Assembly: GCF_022448905.1 (NCBI RefSeq)
Contig: NZ_JAKVCW010000017.1
Coordinates: 1 to 64,000, forward strand
Origin: Shimia sp.
GTDB lineage: Bacteria; Pseudomonadota; Alphaproteobacteria; Rhodobacterales; Rhodobacteraceae
DNA length: 64,000 nucleotides
Direction of reading: 5' to 3'
This document shows, in pieces, positions 8,256-16,958 of the stretch (positions within the stretch are counted from its first letter, which is position 1; every line of letters starts with the position of its first letter). The translations under genes and the position numbers were made by a program. The notes beneath the pieces were generated by a model. That model did not search any database, was not told where the DNA came from, and saw nothing but the letters and a program-made list of their open reading frames with translations.

Positions 8256-9359
8256 GTGACTGAGATCGGGATCGGCATTTGTGGCGGCGGCTATATGGGC
8301 AAGGCCCATGCGGTTGCGATGGCCTCTGTGGGGGCGGTGTTCAACACTGCGCTGCGTCCGCGTCTGGAAATGGTCTGCGCGTCGTCTCCCGAGAGCGCGC
8401 AGCGGTATCAAAAAGCTTACGGATTTGCGCGATCTACTGGAGACTGGCGCGCATTGGTGGCTGATCCGAAGGTCGAGGCCGTGGTTATTGCCTCACCGCA
8501 GGAGACGCATCGTGAGATTGCTGAGGCTGCTTTTGCATTGGGTAAGCCTGTGCTTTGCGAGAAACCATTGGGTGCGTCGATGGAAGATGGCGCGGCGATG
8601 GTTGCTGCAGCGGAGACTGCTGGCGCGGCCAATATGGTTGGCTTCAACTACGTGCGCACGCCTGCAACCCAGTTTGCGCGCGATTTGATCGCCCAAGGTG
8701 AAATTGGGGATGTGACTTGGTTTCGCGGTGAGCACACCGAGGATTTCTATGCTGACCCGGACATACCGGCCAGTTGGCGCACGCAGGGTATGGCCAATGG
8801 CACGATGGGCGACTTGGCGCCGCATATGGTCAACTGCGCGCTGGCGTTGATGGGGCCGATTTCCAAGGTTCTGGGTGAGGTGGAGACCGTTCATGCGGAG
8901 CGGCCCGGTGGCGCTGTGACCAACGATGACCATGCGCAAATGATGTGCCGGTTTGAGAGCGGCGCCATGGGGCATATGTATTTCTCGCGCATCGCGACCG
9001 GGCGCAAGATGGGCTATGCCTATGAAATATCGGGCACAAAGGGCGCAATTCGCTTTGATCAGGAGGATCAAAATGCGCTTTGGCTCTATCGTATGGAGGG
9101 TGCGGAGGCGACGCGAGGGTTTGTGAAAATCCTGACCGGTCCTGCGCATCCCGATTACGAGCCGTTCTGCCAGGGGCAAGGGCACGGAACGGGTTATCAA
9201 GATCAGATCATCATCGAATCGCGGGATTTCCTGCGGGCGATCGAAACAGGGGAGGCGGTGTTCCCGACCTTCCGAGACGGACATGAGGTGAATCGTGTCA
9301 TTGCGGCTGCGTTGGCCAGTCATGATGCGAAAACCTGGAAACATATCAACAGCTTCTGA
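8256..9359 (+). CDS. Gfo/Idh/MocA-family NAD(P)-dependent dehydrogenase in the inositol locus
   Basis: 367 residues from a GTG start that has a near-perfect Shine-Dalgarno site. The Rossmann segment is GICGGGYMGKAHAVA, with the family EKP lysine in CEKPLGASMEDG near residue 105 and a catalytic-region DLAPHMVNCALALMG. It lacks close resemblance to iolG in this window, so it is a separate specificity, plausibly another inositol isomer or an inosose derivative (role like IolX/IolW of Bacillus; inferred from context only). First gene of the rightward operon with iolE (16-bp gap), controlled from the palindrome at 8212. Confidence 0.85.
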   Translation: MTEIGIGICGGGYMGKAHAVAMASVGAVFNTALRPRLEMVCASSPESAQRYQKAYGFARSTGDWRALVADPKVEAVVIASPQETHREIAEAAFALGKPVLCEKPLGASMEDGAAMVAAAETAGAANMVGFNYVRTPATQFARDLIAQGEIGDVTWFRGEHTEDFYADPDIPASWRTQGMANGTMGDLAPHMVNCALALMGPISKVLGEVETVHAERPGGAVTNDDHAQMMCRFESGAMGHMYFSRIATGRKMGYAYEISGTKGAIRFDQEDQNALWLYRMEGAEATRGFVKILTGPAHPDYEPFCQGQGHGTGYQDQIIIESRDFLRAIETGEAVFPTFRDGHEVNRVIAAALASHDAKTWKHINSF

Positions 9360-9375
9360 CTTTGGAGTGAGCGAA

Positions 9376-10269
9376 ATGAGCATTCGGATTGGCAATGCAC
9401 CCTGTTCCTGGGGCGTGGAGTTTGCGGAGGACGACCGCAATCCAACCTGGCAAACCGTTTTGAAACAGTGTGCCGAGGCGGGCTACAAGGGGATTGAGCT
9501 TGGGCCTGTGGGCTTCATGCCGGAGGACCCGGCGGTGCTGGGAGAGGCTTTGGCCGAGCATGATTTGGAGCTGATCGGCGGGGTTGTGTTCCGCGCCTAT
9601 CACGATCCGGACGCATGGGACGATGTGCTGGATGCCACCCACCGCACGGCCAAGGCGCTTCAGGCGCATGGGGCGCAACATCTTGTTTTAATTGATTCAA
9701 TCTCTCCGCGTCGAGCGCCAACCGCTGGGCGTGTGGGGGAGGCTGAACAGATGGATAAGGCCGAGTGGACCGCCTATCGGGATCGTATTGCTGAGACCGC
9801 GCGGATCGGGAGCGAAGAGTATGGGTTGACCGTTGGTATTCATGCGCACGCTGCTGGGTTCATGGACTTTGAGCCGGAGCTGGAGCGTTTGCTGAATGAG
9901 GTTGACGAAAGCATCTTGAAGATCTGCTTTGACACCGGACACCACAGCTACGCAGGCTTTGATCCCGTGGCCTTCATGAAGAAACACATTGGCCGCATTT
10001 CCTATATGCACTTCAAAGACATAGATCCGAAGGTGAAGGCCGAGGTGATCGCCAATCGCACCGGATTCTATGATGCCTGTGGTCAGGGGATCTTCTGTAA
10101 TCTCGGTGACGGAGATGTCGATTTCCCAGCCGTGCGTCAGGTGCTTTTGGATGCCGGATTTGAAGGCTGGTGCACGGTGGAGCAGGACTGCGACCCACTT
10201 CTGGACCCGGATCCTGTGGGCGATGCGCGCAAGAACCGTGAGTATCTGGAATCCATCGGATTCAGCTAA
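9376..10269 (+). CDS. iolE: Inosose dehydratase (xylose-isomerase-like TIM barrel)
   Basis: 297 residues. It dehydrates scyllo-inosose to the trihydroxycyclohexanedione that IolD opens. The characteristic N-terminus IGNAPCSWGVEF and metal-site segments HAHAAGFMDF, CFDTGHHSYAG and MHFKDID are visible, ending with a glutamate segment TVEQDCD. Start at the ATG at 9376 with GGAG eight bases upstream. With iolG, iolD, iolB, iolC and the aldolase on the opposite strand, this completes the route from inositol to malonate semialdehyde. No iolA (malonate-semialdehyde dehydrogenase) is present in the window. Confidence 0.9.
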   Translation: MSIRIGNAPCSWGVEFAEDDRNPTWQTVLKQCAEAGYKGIELGPVGFMPEDPAVLGEALAEHDLELIGGVVFRAYHDPDAWDDVLDATHRTAKALQAHGAQHLVLIDSISPRRAPTAGRVGEAEQMDKAEWTAYRDRIAETARIGSEEYGLTVGIHAHAAGFMDFEPELERLLNEVDESILKICFDTGHHSYAGFDPVAFMKKHIGRISYMHFKDIDPKVKAEVIANRTGFYDACGQGIFCNLGDGDVDFPAVRQVLLDAGFEGWCTVEQDCDPLLDPDPVGDARKNREYLESIGFS

Positions 10270-10311
10270 ATCTGGACGTCGGTATGACGTCTGTATCACG
10301 ACTGTATTGCG

Positions 10312-10334
10312 GAGGTGCCAAATTCTGGCACCTC
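10312..10334 (+). other. Intercistronic hairpin after iolE
   Basis: GAGGTGCCA and TGGCACCTC form a perfect 9-bp stem with a 5-nt AATTC loop, without a T tract. It lies in the 94-bp gap before the next dehydrogenase and could protect the upstream message from 3' exonucleases or dampen read-through. Confidence 0.6.
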
Positions 10335-10363
10335 AGGTGACATCATGAGGAGGAGACAAGCTC

Positions 10364-11497
10364 ATGACAAAGCTGAAATGGGGCATGATTGGCGGCGGCG
10401 AAGGCAGCCAGATTGGGCCAGCTCACAGATTGGGGGCGCTTGCGGATGGGCGGTTTGAATTTGCTGCCGGCGCGTTGGATCATCGCCCGGATGTGGGTAA
10501 GGAGTATGCGCAGCGTCTCGGTGTGGCCGAAGATCGGGCGTATGGTGATTGGCAGGAGATGCTTGCCGGCGAGCGGGGCCGTGATGACCGGATCGATCTG
10601 GTCACGGTGGCCACGCCCAACTCGACGCACTTTGAGATCACCAAGGCGTTTCTTGAGAGCGGTTTCAATGTGCTTTGCGAAAAGCCAATGACCATGACCG
10701 TCGAGGAAGGCGAAGAAATCGTGAAGGTCGCTGAGAAGAGCGGCAAGATCTGCGCAGTGAACTACTGCTACTCGGCGTATCCAATGGTGCGTCAGGCGCG
10801 AGCGATGGTTCGGGCGGGTGAGATTGGCAAAGTGCGTTTGGTGGTCACAAACTTCAGCCATGGGCATCACGGCGACGCCACAGATGCGGATAACCCGCGT
10901 GTGCGTTGGCGCTATGATCCGGCGATGGCCGGGGTGTCCGGGCAGTTTGCGGACTGTGGCATCCATGCGATGCATATGGCCGGGTTCATTGCCGATGATG
11001 AGGTCGAAAGCCTGTCAGCCGACTTTGCCTCCACCATTGCCAGCCGTGAGTTGGAAGATGACGCGATGGTCAATTTCCGTATGAGCGGCGGCACGGTTGG
11101 GCGGCTCTGGACATCTTCGGTGGCGATTGGCCGGCAGCACGGCTTTGATATTCAGGTGTTTGGCGAGACCGGCGGTCTGCGCTGGGCTTCAGAGCAGCCA
11201 AACCAGTTGATCTACACGCCCGTTGGCGGGCGCACGCAGATCATTGAAAAAGGTGAGGGCGGTCTGCACGAAGATGCGCAGCGTTTGAGCCGTGTGGCGA
11301 TTGCGCATCCCGAAGGCTTCCCTCTGGCGGTGGCCAATATCTACTGTGATTTGGCGGATGCCATTTCCGGCGAGCTGCGTGATGGATTGCCAAATGCCGC
11401 GGACGGCGTGCGGTCCATGGCGGCGGTCTACACGGCGGTGGCCTCTGCGAAAGATGGCGGTGCCTGGATCGATGCCCGTCCACCTATGTTCCGCTGA
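10364..11497 (+). CDS. Gfo/Idh/MocA-family dehydrogenase
   Basis: 377 residues. The Rossmann segment GMIGGGEGSQIGPAHR and EKP lysine (CEKPMTMTVEEGEE) are clear; the C-terminal domain carries GQFADCGIHAMHMAGF, the catalytic His-containing helix. It is related in layout to the protein at 21692 (both start with a GGG-x-x-x-x-IG-x-x-HR pattern) more than to iolG. A GAGGAG site precedes the ATG. As third gene of the rightward iol operon it may oxidise another inositol or a glycosylated/deoxy cyclitol; the substrate cannot be read from sequence. Confidence 0.84.
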   Translation: MTKLKWGMIGGGEGSQIGPAHRLGALADGRFEFAAGALDHRPDVGKEYAQRLGVAEDRAYGDWQEMLAGERGRDDRIDLVTVATPNSTHFEITKAFLESGFNVLCEKPMTMTVEEGEEIVKVAEKSGKICAVNYCYSAYPMVRQARAMVRAGEIGKVRLVVTNFSHGHHGDATDADNPRVRWRYDPAMAGVSGQFADCGIHAMHMAGFIADDEVESLSADFASTIASRELEDDAMVNFRMSGGTVGRLWTSSVAIGRQHGFDIQVFGETGGLRWASEQPNQLIYTPVGGRTQIIEKGEGGLHEDAQRLSRVAIAHPEGFPLAVANIYCDLADAISGELRDGLPNAADGVRSMAAVYTAVASAKDGGAWIDARPPMFR

Positions 11498-11504
11498 CGG
11501 AGAG

Positions 11505-11534
11505 CTGAGGCTGCGCCAAGTGGTGTGGCCTCAG
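11505..11534. terminator. Hairpin spanning two convergent gene ends
   Basis: CTGAGGC pairs with GCCTCAG, with an inner CGCCA/TGGTG stem. It covers the 33-bp gap between the rightward dehydrogenase gene and the leftward LacI gene and overlaps the latter's stop codon. No T tract follows, so termination strength is uncertain. Confidence 0.45.
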
Positions 11535-12529
11535 ACCTCTGCCTTCAAGGTGCCGCGCTCCACGATAGAGCATGGGAAAATCCGGGTTTCCGGATAGCGC
11601 TCCGGGTCGTCCAGCATCGCCACCATCAGCTCTATTGAGCTCGTTACAATCTGGCGGATTGGTTGGTGAATGGTGGTCAGGTCGATGTTTTCCCATCGTG
11701 ACATTTCCATGTCGTTGAGGCCGATAAGGCCAATGTCGTCCGGGCAGGCCAGGCCGCTGTCATCAATGGCGGACAGTGCGCCAATGGACAGAACGTCGTC
11801 GCCGCAGAAGTAGGCTTGTGCAGGGCTGTTTTTTAGCAGCCTGAGCATTTCGCGACGTCCGGCATCAAAGGAGTAGGCGTCTGCAAAGGAGTAACTGGCC
11901 TTGATGCCCGGATTGGCTGACATCTCTGACATAAAGCCTGTGTAGCGATCCTGGGTCGAGGTGGCGCCTTCCGGGCCGCCCATGAAGCCCAGATGCGTGT
12001 AGCCGCGCTCAATAAGTTCGCGAGCAGCCATGCGGCCACATTCAACGTTGTCAATTCCCACGACGTGCACCTGCGGCGCTGATGAGGCCCGTCCAAAAGA
12101 ATGCACCACAGGAACGCCTGCATCGCGAAAGGCTTTGGCAAATCCCGGGGGGAGCGTGGAGGAGGCGACCACCACGCCGTCTACAGAATATTGGCGTAAC
12201 ATACGGACCGAGTTCTCGGGGTCGGTCTCGTCAGTGAGGTTCACCAGCAAGGGGCGCAGTCCACGGTCCTGTAGTCCGCGGGTGAACAGGTCAAAGACTT
12301 CCAGAAAGATCGGGTTGTGAAAGTTGTTGGACACAAGGCCGATCAATTTGGTGCGCCCGGTTGTGAGGGAAGAAGCCAGGGCGTTGGGGCTATAGCCCAG
12401 CTCTTTGGCGGCCTTTTCGACTTTGCGCCGCATCTTGTCGGAAACAGAAGCGCCGTCGGTGAAGGTGCGCGATACGGCTGACCGTGAAACGCCTGCGCGT
12501 TCTGCAACCTCTTTCAAAGTGACGGCCAT
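11531..12529 (-). CDS. LacI-family repressor, probable regulator of the inositol regulon
   Basis: 332 residues. N-terminal helix-turn-helix (LKEVAERAGVSRSAVSRTF) and hinge helix segment NALASSLTTGR are typical, followed by a periplasmic-binding-protein-like effector domain (IGLVSNNFHNPIFLEV onward). It is divergent from the sugar ABC transporter at 12714. A 22-bp palindrome lies upstream of its own start and an 18-bp copy of the core lies between the two iol operons, so it probably represses itself, uptake and catabolism together. Most studied inositol clusters use DeoR/RpiR-type IolR; a LacI-type controller is a variation. Effector presumably inositol or an intermediate (inferred). Confidence 0.88.
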   Translation of the reverse strand: MAVTLKEVAERAGVSRSAVSRTFTDGASVSDKMRRKVEKAAKELGYSPNALASSLTTGRTKLIGLVSNNFHNPIFLEVFDLFTRGLQDRGLRPLLVNLTDETDPENSVRMLRQYSVDGVVVASSTLPPGFAKAFRDAGVPVVHSFGRASSAPQVHVVGIDNVECGRMAARELIERGYTHLGFMGGPEGATSTQDRYTGFMSEMSANPGIKASYSFADAYSFDAGRREMLRLLKNSPAQAYFCGDDVLSIGALSAIDDSGLACPDDIGLIGLNDMEMSRWENIDLTTIHQPIRQIVTSSIELMVAMLDDPERYPETRIFPCSIVERGTLKAEV

Positions 12530-12608
12530 TTTTTGTCGGTCCTTAGTTCGTTATGACGGCTTGTTTACAAGGTTTTTTTAATAAGTGCAGCATGAAACAG
12601 CGCCTGCA

Positions 12609-12630
12609 ATTTTGCAACCGGTTGCAAAAT
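12609..12630. promoter_or_regulatory. LacI-family operator upstream of regulator and ABC transporter
   Basis: A perfect 22-bp palindrome whose central 18 bases, TTTGCAACCGGTTGCAAA, are identical to the site at 8212-8229. It lies 80 bp upstream of the LacI gene and about 85 bp upstream of the substrate-binding protein gene, placing both under one site. Confidence 0.87.
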
Positions 12631-12713
12631 GGGTTGGAGTGTGGTTTAAATTGAGTCGGAGAGGCGGGAACAGCCGCCCACGTGCCATGAAGACGTGATT
12701 TTGGGAGGAAAAC

Positions 12714-13664
12714 ATGACGTCAATTACAAAGAAGCTGGCTCTGGCCGCTGCCGTGGTGGCAGCACCGTTTGCCGTGGCAACTTCGGCAGTGGCCGAAGGT
12801 GAGAAATATGTTCTGGTCAGCCACGCACCGGACAGCGACAGCTGGTGGAACACAATCAAAAACGGCATCGCGCTTGCGGGCGATCAGATGGGTGTTGAGG
12901 TTGAATACCGCAACCCGCCAACCGGTGACCTCGCCGACATGGCGCGTATCATTGAGCAGGCCGCGGCCTCCGGTCCAAACGGCATCATCACCACTCTGTC
13001 TGATTACGATGTCCTGTCCGGTCCAATCAAAGCGGCAGTGGACAGTGGCGTTGACGTGATCATCATGAACTCCGGCACGCCAGATCAGGCGCGCGAAGTT
13101 GGTGCGCTGATGTATGTGGGTCAGCCAGAGTATGACGCAGGCTATGCAGCGGGTGTACGCGCCAAAGGTGACGGCGTGGGCAGCTTCCTCTGCGTGAACC
13201 ACTACATTTCTTCGCCATCTTCGACCGAGCGCTGTCAGGGCTTTGCCGATGGTCTGGGCGTGGATCTGGGTGACCAGATGATCGACAGTGGCCAAGACCC
13301 GGCAGAGATCAAAAACCGTGTTCTGGCGTATCTGAATGCCAACCCGGAAACCGACGCCATTCTGACGCTTGGCCCAACATCCGCAGATCCAACCCTGTTG
13401 GCGCTGGATGAAAACGGCATGGCTGGTGACATCTACTTTGGCACCTTTGACCTCGGTGAAGAGATCGTGAAAGGCATTAAGGCCGGCGTGATCAACTGGG
13501 GCATCGACCAGCAGCCATTCCTGCAGGCCTACCTGCCGGTTGTGGTGCTCACCAACTACCACCGCTACGGCGTTCTGCCAGGCAACAACATCAACTCCGG
13601 CCCTGGTTTTGTGACCGCAGACGGCCTGGAGAAAGTTGAAGAGTTCGCGGGCGAATACCGCTAA
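12714..13664 (+). CDS. Sugar/inositol ABC transporter, periplasmic substrate-binding protein
   Basis: 316 residues, ribose/galactose-type (Peripla_BP_4) binding protein. A Sec signal peptide covers about the first 27 residues (basic start, Ala-rich core, cleavage near AVA-E). The binding-cleft segment SHAPDSDSWWNTIKNG has the aromatic pair typical of sugar binders. AGGGAGGAAAAC-like ribosome site upstream: GGGAGG precedes the ATG closely. First gene of a three-gene transporter with FrcBCA-like make-up. Because its promoter carries the same operator as the iol operons, inositol is the best guess for the ligand; related systems carry fructose, ribose or mannose. Confidence 0.87.
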   Translation: MTSITKKLALAAAVVAAPFAVATSAVAEGEKYVLVSHAPDSDSWWNTIKNGIALAGDQMGVEVEYRNPPTGDLADMARIIEQAAASGPNGIITTLSDYDVLSGPIKAAVDSGVDVIIMNSGTPDQAREVGALMYVGQPEYDAGYAAGVRAKGDGVGSFLCVNHYISSPSSTERCQGFADGLGVDLGDQMIDSGQDPAEIKNRVLAYLNANPETDAILTLGPTSADPTLLALDENGMAGDIYFGTFDLGEEIVKGIKAGVINWGIDQQPFLQAYLPVVVLTNYHRYGVLPGNNINSGPGFVTADGLEKVEEFAGEYR

Positions 13665-13682
13665 GCGTCACTCACTTCGCGC

Positions 13683-13704
13683 GGGGCGCTTGCATTGGCG
13701 CCCC
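13683..13704 (+). other. Intercistronic hairpin after the binding-protein gene
   Basis: GGGGCGC pairs with GCGCCCC across an 8-nt loop in the 91-bp gap between the binding-protein and permease genes, without a T tract. Such hairpins commonly keep binding-protein message more abundant than membrane-component message. Confidence 0.6.
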
Positions 13705-13755
13705 TCGCACACTGTACTCCAAATCCTACAATTCAGACCAAACGGGAGATGTCGC

Positions 13756-14880
13756 ATGACAAGCGCGACGCAGCCCACGGCCAACACCGACGAACGCGTC
13801 AAGGAAATTTCCAGTTTCCGCAATGCGTTGATCCGCCCAGAACTGGGTGGGATTGTCGGCACCGTCGCCGTGTTCACTTTTTTCCTTCTCTTCGCTTTTG
13901 ACAGCGGGATGTTCAACAGCCAGGGCATCATGAACTGGAGCCAGATCTCGGCGCAATTCATGATCATCGCCGTTGGGGCCTGTCTGTTGATGATCGCAGG
14001 GGAGTTTGATCTCTCGGTTGGCTCGATGATCGGTTTCGCGGGGATGCTGATTGCGATTTTCAGTGTGACGCTCGGCTGGCCGGTTTGGATGGCGATTATT
14101 GTCACTTTCGTGATTGCCGTGTCCATCGGTGCGTTAAACGGGTTCATCGTGGTGCGCACCGGGCTGCCAAGCTTTATCGTGACCTTGGCGTTCCTGTTTA
14201 TCCTGCGCGGCTTTGCGATCTACCTGCCGCAGACCATCGAGCGCAAAACCATCATTGGCGGCGTAAGCGACGTTGCTGAGGGGGATTGGTTGGCGGCCGT
14301 GTTTGGCGGCAAGATCTTCACCGGCTTTTTCCAGTGGATGGGCGACAACGGCATCATTGCGGTGTTTGAGCGCGGCACCCGTAAAGGGCAGCCCGTGGTC
14401 GAAGGCCTGCCAATGCTGATCGTTTGGGCCATTGGTCTGGTGATTGTCGGGCACATCATTTTGACCAAAACCAAGTTCGGTAACTGGATCTATGCGGCTG
14501 GTGGCGACGCTGAGGCGGCGCGGAACTCTGGTGTGCCGGTGAACAAGGTGAAAATCCTGATGTTCATGTTCACCGCCTTCTGCGCGACTGTGTTTGCTGT
14601 GTGTCAGGTTATGGAGTTCGGCTCTGCCGGTGCAGACCGCGGCTTGCTCAAGGAGTTTGAAGCTATCATCGCGGTGGTTATTGGGGGAGCGTTGCTGACC
14701 GGTGGCTACGGATCGGTGATTGGGGCCGCGCTTGGCGCGTTGATCTTCGGCGTGGTGCAGCAAGGTCTGTTCTTTGCCGGTGTGGAAAGCTCTCTGTTCC
14801 GCGTTTTCCTTGGCGTGATCCTGCTGGGGGCAGTAATCCTGAACACCTACATCCGTCGCATCATCACAGGGGAGCGCTGA
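13756..14880 (+). CDS. Sugar ABC transporter permease (RbsC/FrcC type)
   Basis: 374 residues, BPD_transp_2 family, with roughly eight to ten hydrophobic helices beginning near residue 40. The family signature GEFDLSVGSMIGFAGML near residue 90 and the late GGALLTGGYGSVIGAALGALI segment are present. A loop of about 50 residues between mid helices (around ERKTIIGGVSDVAEGD) resembles FrcC-type permeases. Start set at the ATG at 13756 with GGGAG upstream; frames further upstream have no ribosome site. Forms the inner-membrane channel with the ATPase at 14882. Confidence 0.88.
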   Translation: MTSATQPTANTDERVKEISSFRNALIRPELGGIVGTVAVFTFFLLFAFDSGMFNSQGIMNWSQISAQFMIIAVGACLLMIAGEFDLSVGSMIGFAGMLIAIFSVTLGWPVWMAIIVTFVIAVSIGALNGFIVVRTGLPSFIVTLAFLFILRGFAIYLPQTIERKTIIGGVSDVAEGDWLAAVFGGKIFTGFFQWMGDNGIIAVFERGTRKGQPVVEGLPMLIVWAIGLVIVGHIILTKTKFGNWIYAAGGDAEAARNSGVPVNKVKILMFMFTAFCATVFAVCQVMEFGSAGADRGLLKEFEAIIAVVIGGALLTGGYGSVIGAALGALIFGVVQQGLFFAGVESSLFRVFLGVILLGAVILNTYIRRIITGER

Positions 14881-14881
14881 T

Positions 14882-15670
14882 ATGAACCCTGAACATGCTC
14901 CCATCATTCAAATGAAAAACATCGAGAAACACTTTGGTCGCGTGATCGCATTGGCGGGTGTTTCGGTCGATATCTTTCCCGGCGAGTGTCATTGTTTGCT
15001 TGGCGACAACGGCGCGGGGAAGTCGACTTTCATCAAAACCATGTCCGGTGTGCATAAGCCGACCAAAGGAGAGATCCTATTTGAAGGTCAGCAGATGCAT
15101 TTTGCCGACCCGCGTGATGCGATTTCTGCCGGGATTGCGACGGTGCACCAGCACCTGGCCATGATCCCTTTGATGTCGGTGAGCCGGAACTTCTTCATGG
15201 GCAATGAGCCGGTGAAGAAGATCGGCCCAATGAACTTCTTCGATCACGATTACGCCAATAAGGTCACGATGGACGAGATGCGCAAAATGGGCATCAACCT
15301 TCGCGGGCCGGATCAGGCGGTTGGTACTTTGTCAGGCGGTGAGCGGCAGACAGTCGCGATCGCGCGCGCGGTTCACTTCGGGGCAAAGGTCTTGATCTTG
15401 GACGAACCAACCTCCGCATTGGGTGTGAGGCAAACGGCGAACGTTCTGGCGACCATCGACAAGGTGCGCAAGCAGGGCGTGGCTGTGGTGTTTATCACCC
15501 ACAACGTCCGCCACGCGCTGGCGGTTGGAGATCGCTTTACGGTGCTTAATCGCGGTCAAACCCTAGGCACGTCGCAACGCGGGCAGATCACCCCGGATGA
15601 GCTGCAGGATATGATGGCCGGCGGCCAGGAACTGGTTGCGCTGGAAGACAGTCTCGGCGGCACCGTTTAG
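14882..15670 (+). CDS. Sugar ABC transporter ATP-binding protein (single-domain, FrcA type)
   Basis: 262 residues with one nucleotide-binding domain, unlike the double-domain RbsA-type protein at 16959. Walker A is GDNGAGKST near residue 42, the signature is LSGGERQ near residue 146 and Walker B is KVLILDEPTSALG. Starts one base after the permease stop. Powers the importer made with the two preceding genes. Confidence 0.9.
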   Translation: MNPEHAPIIQMKNIEKHFGRVIALAGVSVDIFPGECHCLLGDNGAGKSTFIKTMSGVHKPTKGEILFEGQQMHFADPRDAISAGIATVHQHLAMIPLMSVSRNFFMGNEPVKKIGPMNFFDHDYANKVTMDEMRKMGINLRGPDQAVGTLSGGERQTVAIARAVHFGAKVLILDEPTSALGVRQTANVLATIDKVRKQGVAVVFITHNVRHALAVGDRFTVLNRGQTLGTSQRGQITPDELQDMMAGGQELVALEDSLGGTV

Positions 15671-15741
15671 AAGATCGAAGCCAACTGGTGTTGCGCTCTA
15701 TATCAATGCAAAGTCCCCTCCCGTGGTTTCGGGGTGGGGCA

Positions 15742-16770
15742 TTAGCTGCGCCCTGCAGGCCCGCAGCTTTCTCTCACAACCAAATCGCCGTGAAGCCGCT
15801 CATTGGTTTTCTCCGTGCTTTGCCCCTCTAACCCATCCAAAAGCACCGCCATGGCGCGCTCGCCAATCTTGTTGCGTGGTTGGCGGATCGTGGTCAGAGC
15901 CGGGGTGATGTTGCTGGCAAAGGGAATGTCGTCAAAGCCTATCACGGAAAAATCGCCGGGCACGTCAAACCCACGCAGGCGCAGGGCCGCGATCACGCCA
16001 ATGGCGGTGTTGTCATTGAAGCAGAAAAAGGCCGTCGGCAGTGTATCCTTGATGAAAAGGCGCTCCACAGCCGCACGCCCGCCTTCGCTGCTGCCATCCC
16101 CCTCGACGCGCCAATCGGCCAGTTCTTCGGCGCATTCTGCCAGGCCTTTGCGATAGCCTTCGTGACGCAAATCGGACAGCACATCGCCGGTGCCGCCGCC
16201 GACAAACACGATGCGGCGATGGCCAAGTGACACCAGATATTCGGTTGCCATTTTGGAGGCGGCCACGTCGTCCACCCCGACAAAATCGGTCTCGGTGGTC
16301 TCCAGAGGGCGGCCCACAGCCACAAGCGGGGGCAGTTGCGTAACCGGATCTTGTGGCGCGCCAGCCACGGGCAGGTGCCCGGTCAGAAGAACAAGCCCAT
16401 CTGCCACACCCGTTGCCAGAAAGCGCATGTGGTTTTCTTCCAGTGAAATTGCGCCTTCGGTGTTGCCGATCAACACGCCGTAGCCGCGCGCGTGTGCCTC
16501 TTTCTCCAGTCCAATCAGCACGCCCGGAAAGTTGGGGTCCGCAATGGAGGGCGTCAGCACCATGACCATCTTGGAGCGTTTCATGCGCAGGTTCTGCGCC
16601 ATCACATTGGCGGTGTAGCCGGTGCGCGCGATGGCATTGGTCACTTTCTTGCGCGTGCTCTCCGCCACCTTTTCCGGGTTTCGAATCGCGCGGCTGACCG
16701 TGGCAATGGAGACGCCGGCCAGCTTGGCGACGTCCTCAATTGTGGCAGATTTCTTGGGTGGCAATGACAC
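15742..16770 (-). CDS. LacI-family regulator of the second sugar ABC operon
   Basis: About 342 residues from a GTG at 16770, chosen because the helix-turn-helix (IEDVAKLAGVSIATVSRAI) then starts around residue 10; an in-frame codon at 16848 would add 26 unlikely residues and neither start has a strong ribosome site. Hinge NVMAQNLRMKRS and a LacI-type effector domain follow. It is divergent from the ABC operon at 16959, with three operator-like boxes between. Its last ~108 codons are closely copied at 59861-60184, where only a fragment survives. Confidence 0.87.
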   Translation of the reverse strand: MSLPPKKSATIEDVAKLAGVSIATVSRAIRNPEKVAESTRKKVTNAIARTGYTANVMAQNLRMKRSKMVMVLTPSIADPNFPGVLIGLEKEAHARGYGVLIGNTEGAISLEENHMRFLATGVADGLVLLTGHLPVAGAPQDPVTQLPPLVAVGRPLETTETDFVGVDDVAASKMATEYLVSLGHRRIVFVGGGTGDVLSDLRHEGYRKGLAECAEELADWRVEGDGSSEGGRAAVERLFIKDTLPTAFFCFNDNTAIGVIAALRLRGFDVPGDFSVIGFDDIPFASNITPALTTIRQPRNKIGERAMAVLLDGLEGQSTEKTNERLHGDLVVRESCGPAGRS

Positions 16771-16850
16771 GTTTGGCGCGCCTGTTGGTTTGGTGTTTTT
16801 GTTTATGCGCACGAGGCGGTTAGGAGCCTTATAGCCGCAATGCGGCATTG

Positions 16851-16907
16851 TGAAAAGGTTTACAGCGCTCTATGTAAAGGTTTACATGATTGATGAAAAC
16901 GTTTACA
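16851..16907. promoter_or_regulatory. Three phased LacI-type operator boxes
   Basis: TGAAAAGGTTTACA at 16851-16864, TGTAAAGGTTTACA at 16873-16886 and TGAAAACGTTTACA at 16894-16907 share the half-site TTTACA and begin 22 and 21 bp apart, i.e. about two helical turns each. They lie in the divergent gap between the LacI gene and the RbsA-type ATPase gene, so cooperative repression in both directions is likely. Confidence 0.8.
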
Positions 16908-16958
16908 TAAATCAATCAACGCCTCCGCAGTGAGGCGAAAATTCAGGGAGGAGACGAC

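Noticed and set aside
16771-16848. 26-residue N-terminal extension of the second LacI regulator
   Set aside because: No ribosome site at 16848, and the extension would place the HTH too far from the N-terminus.
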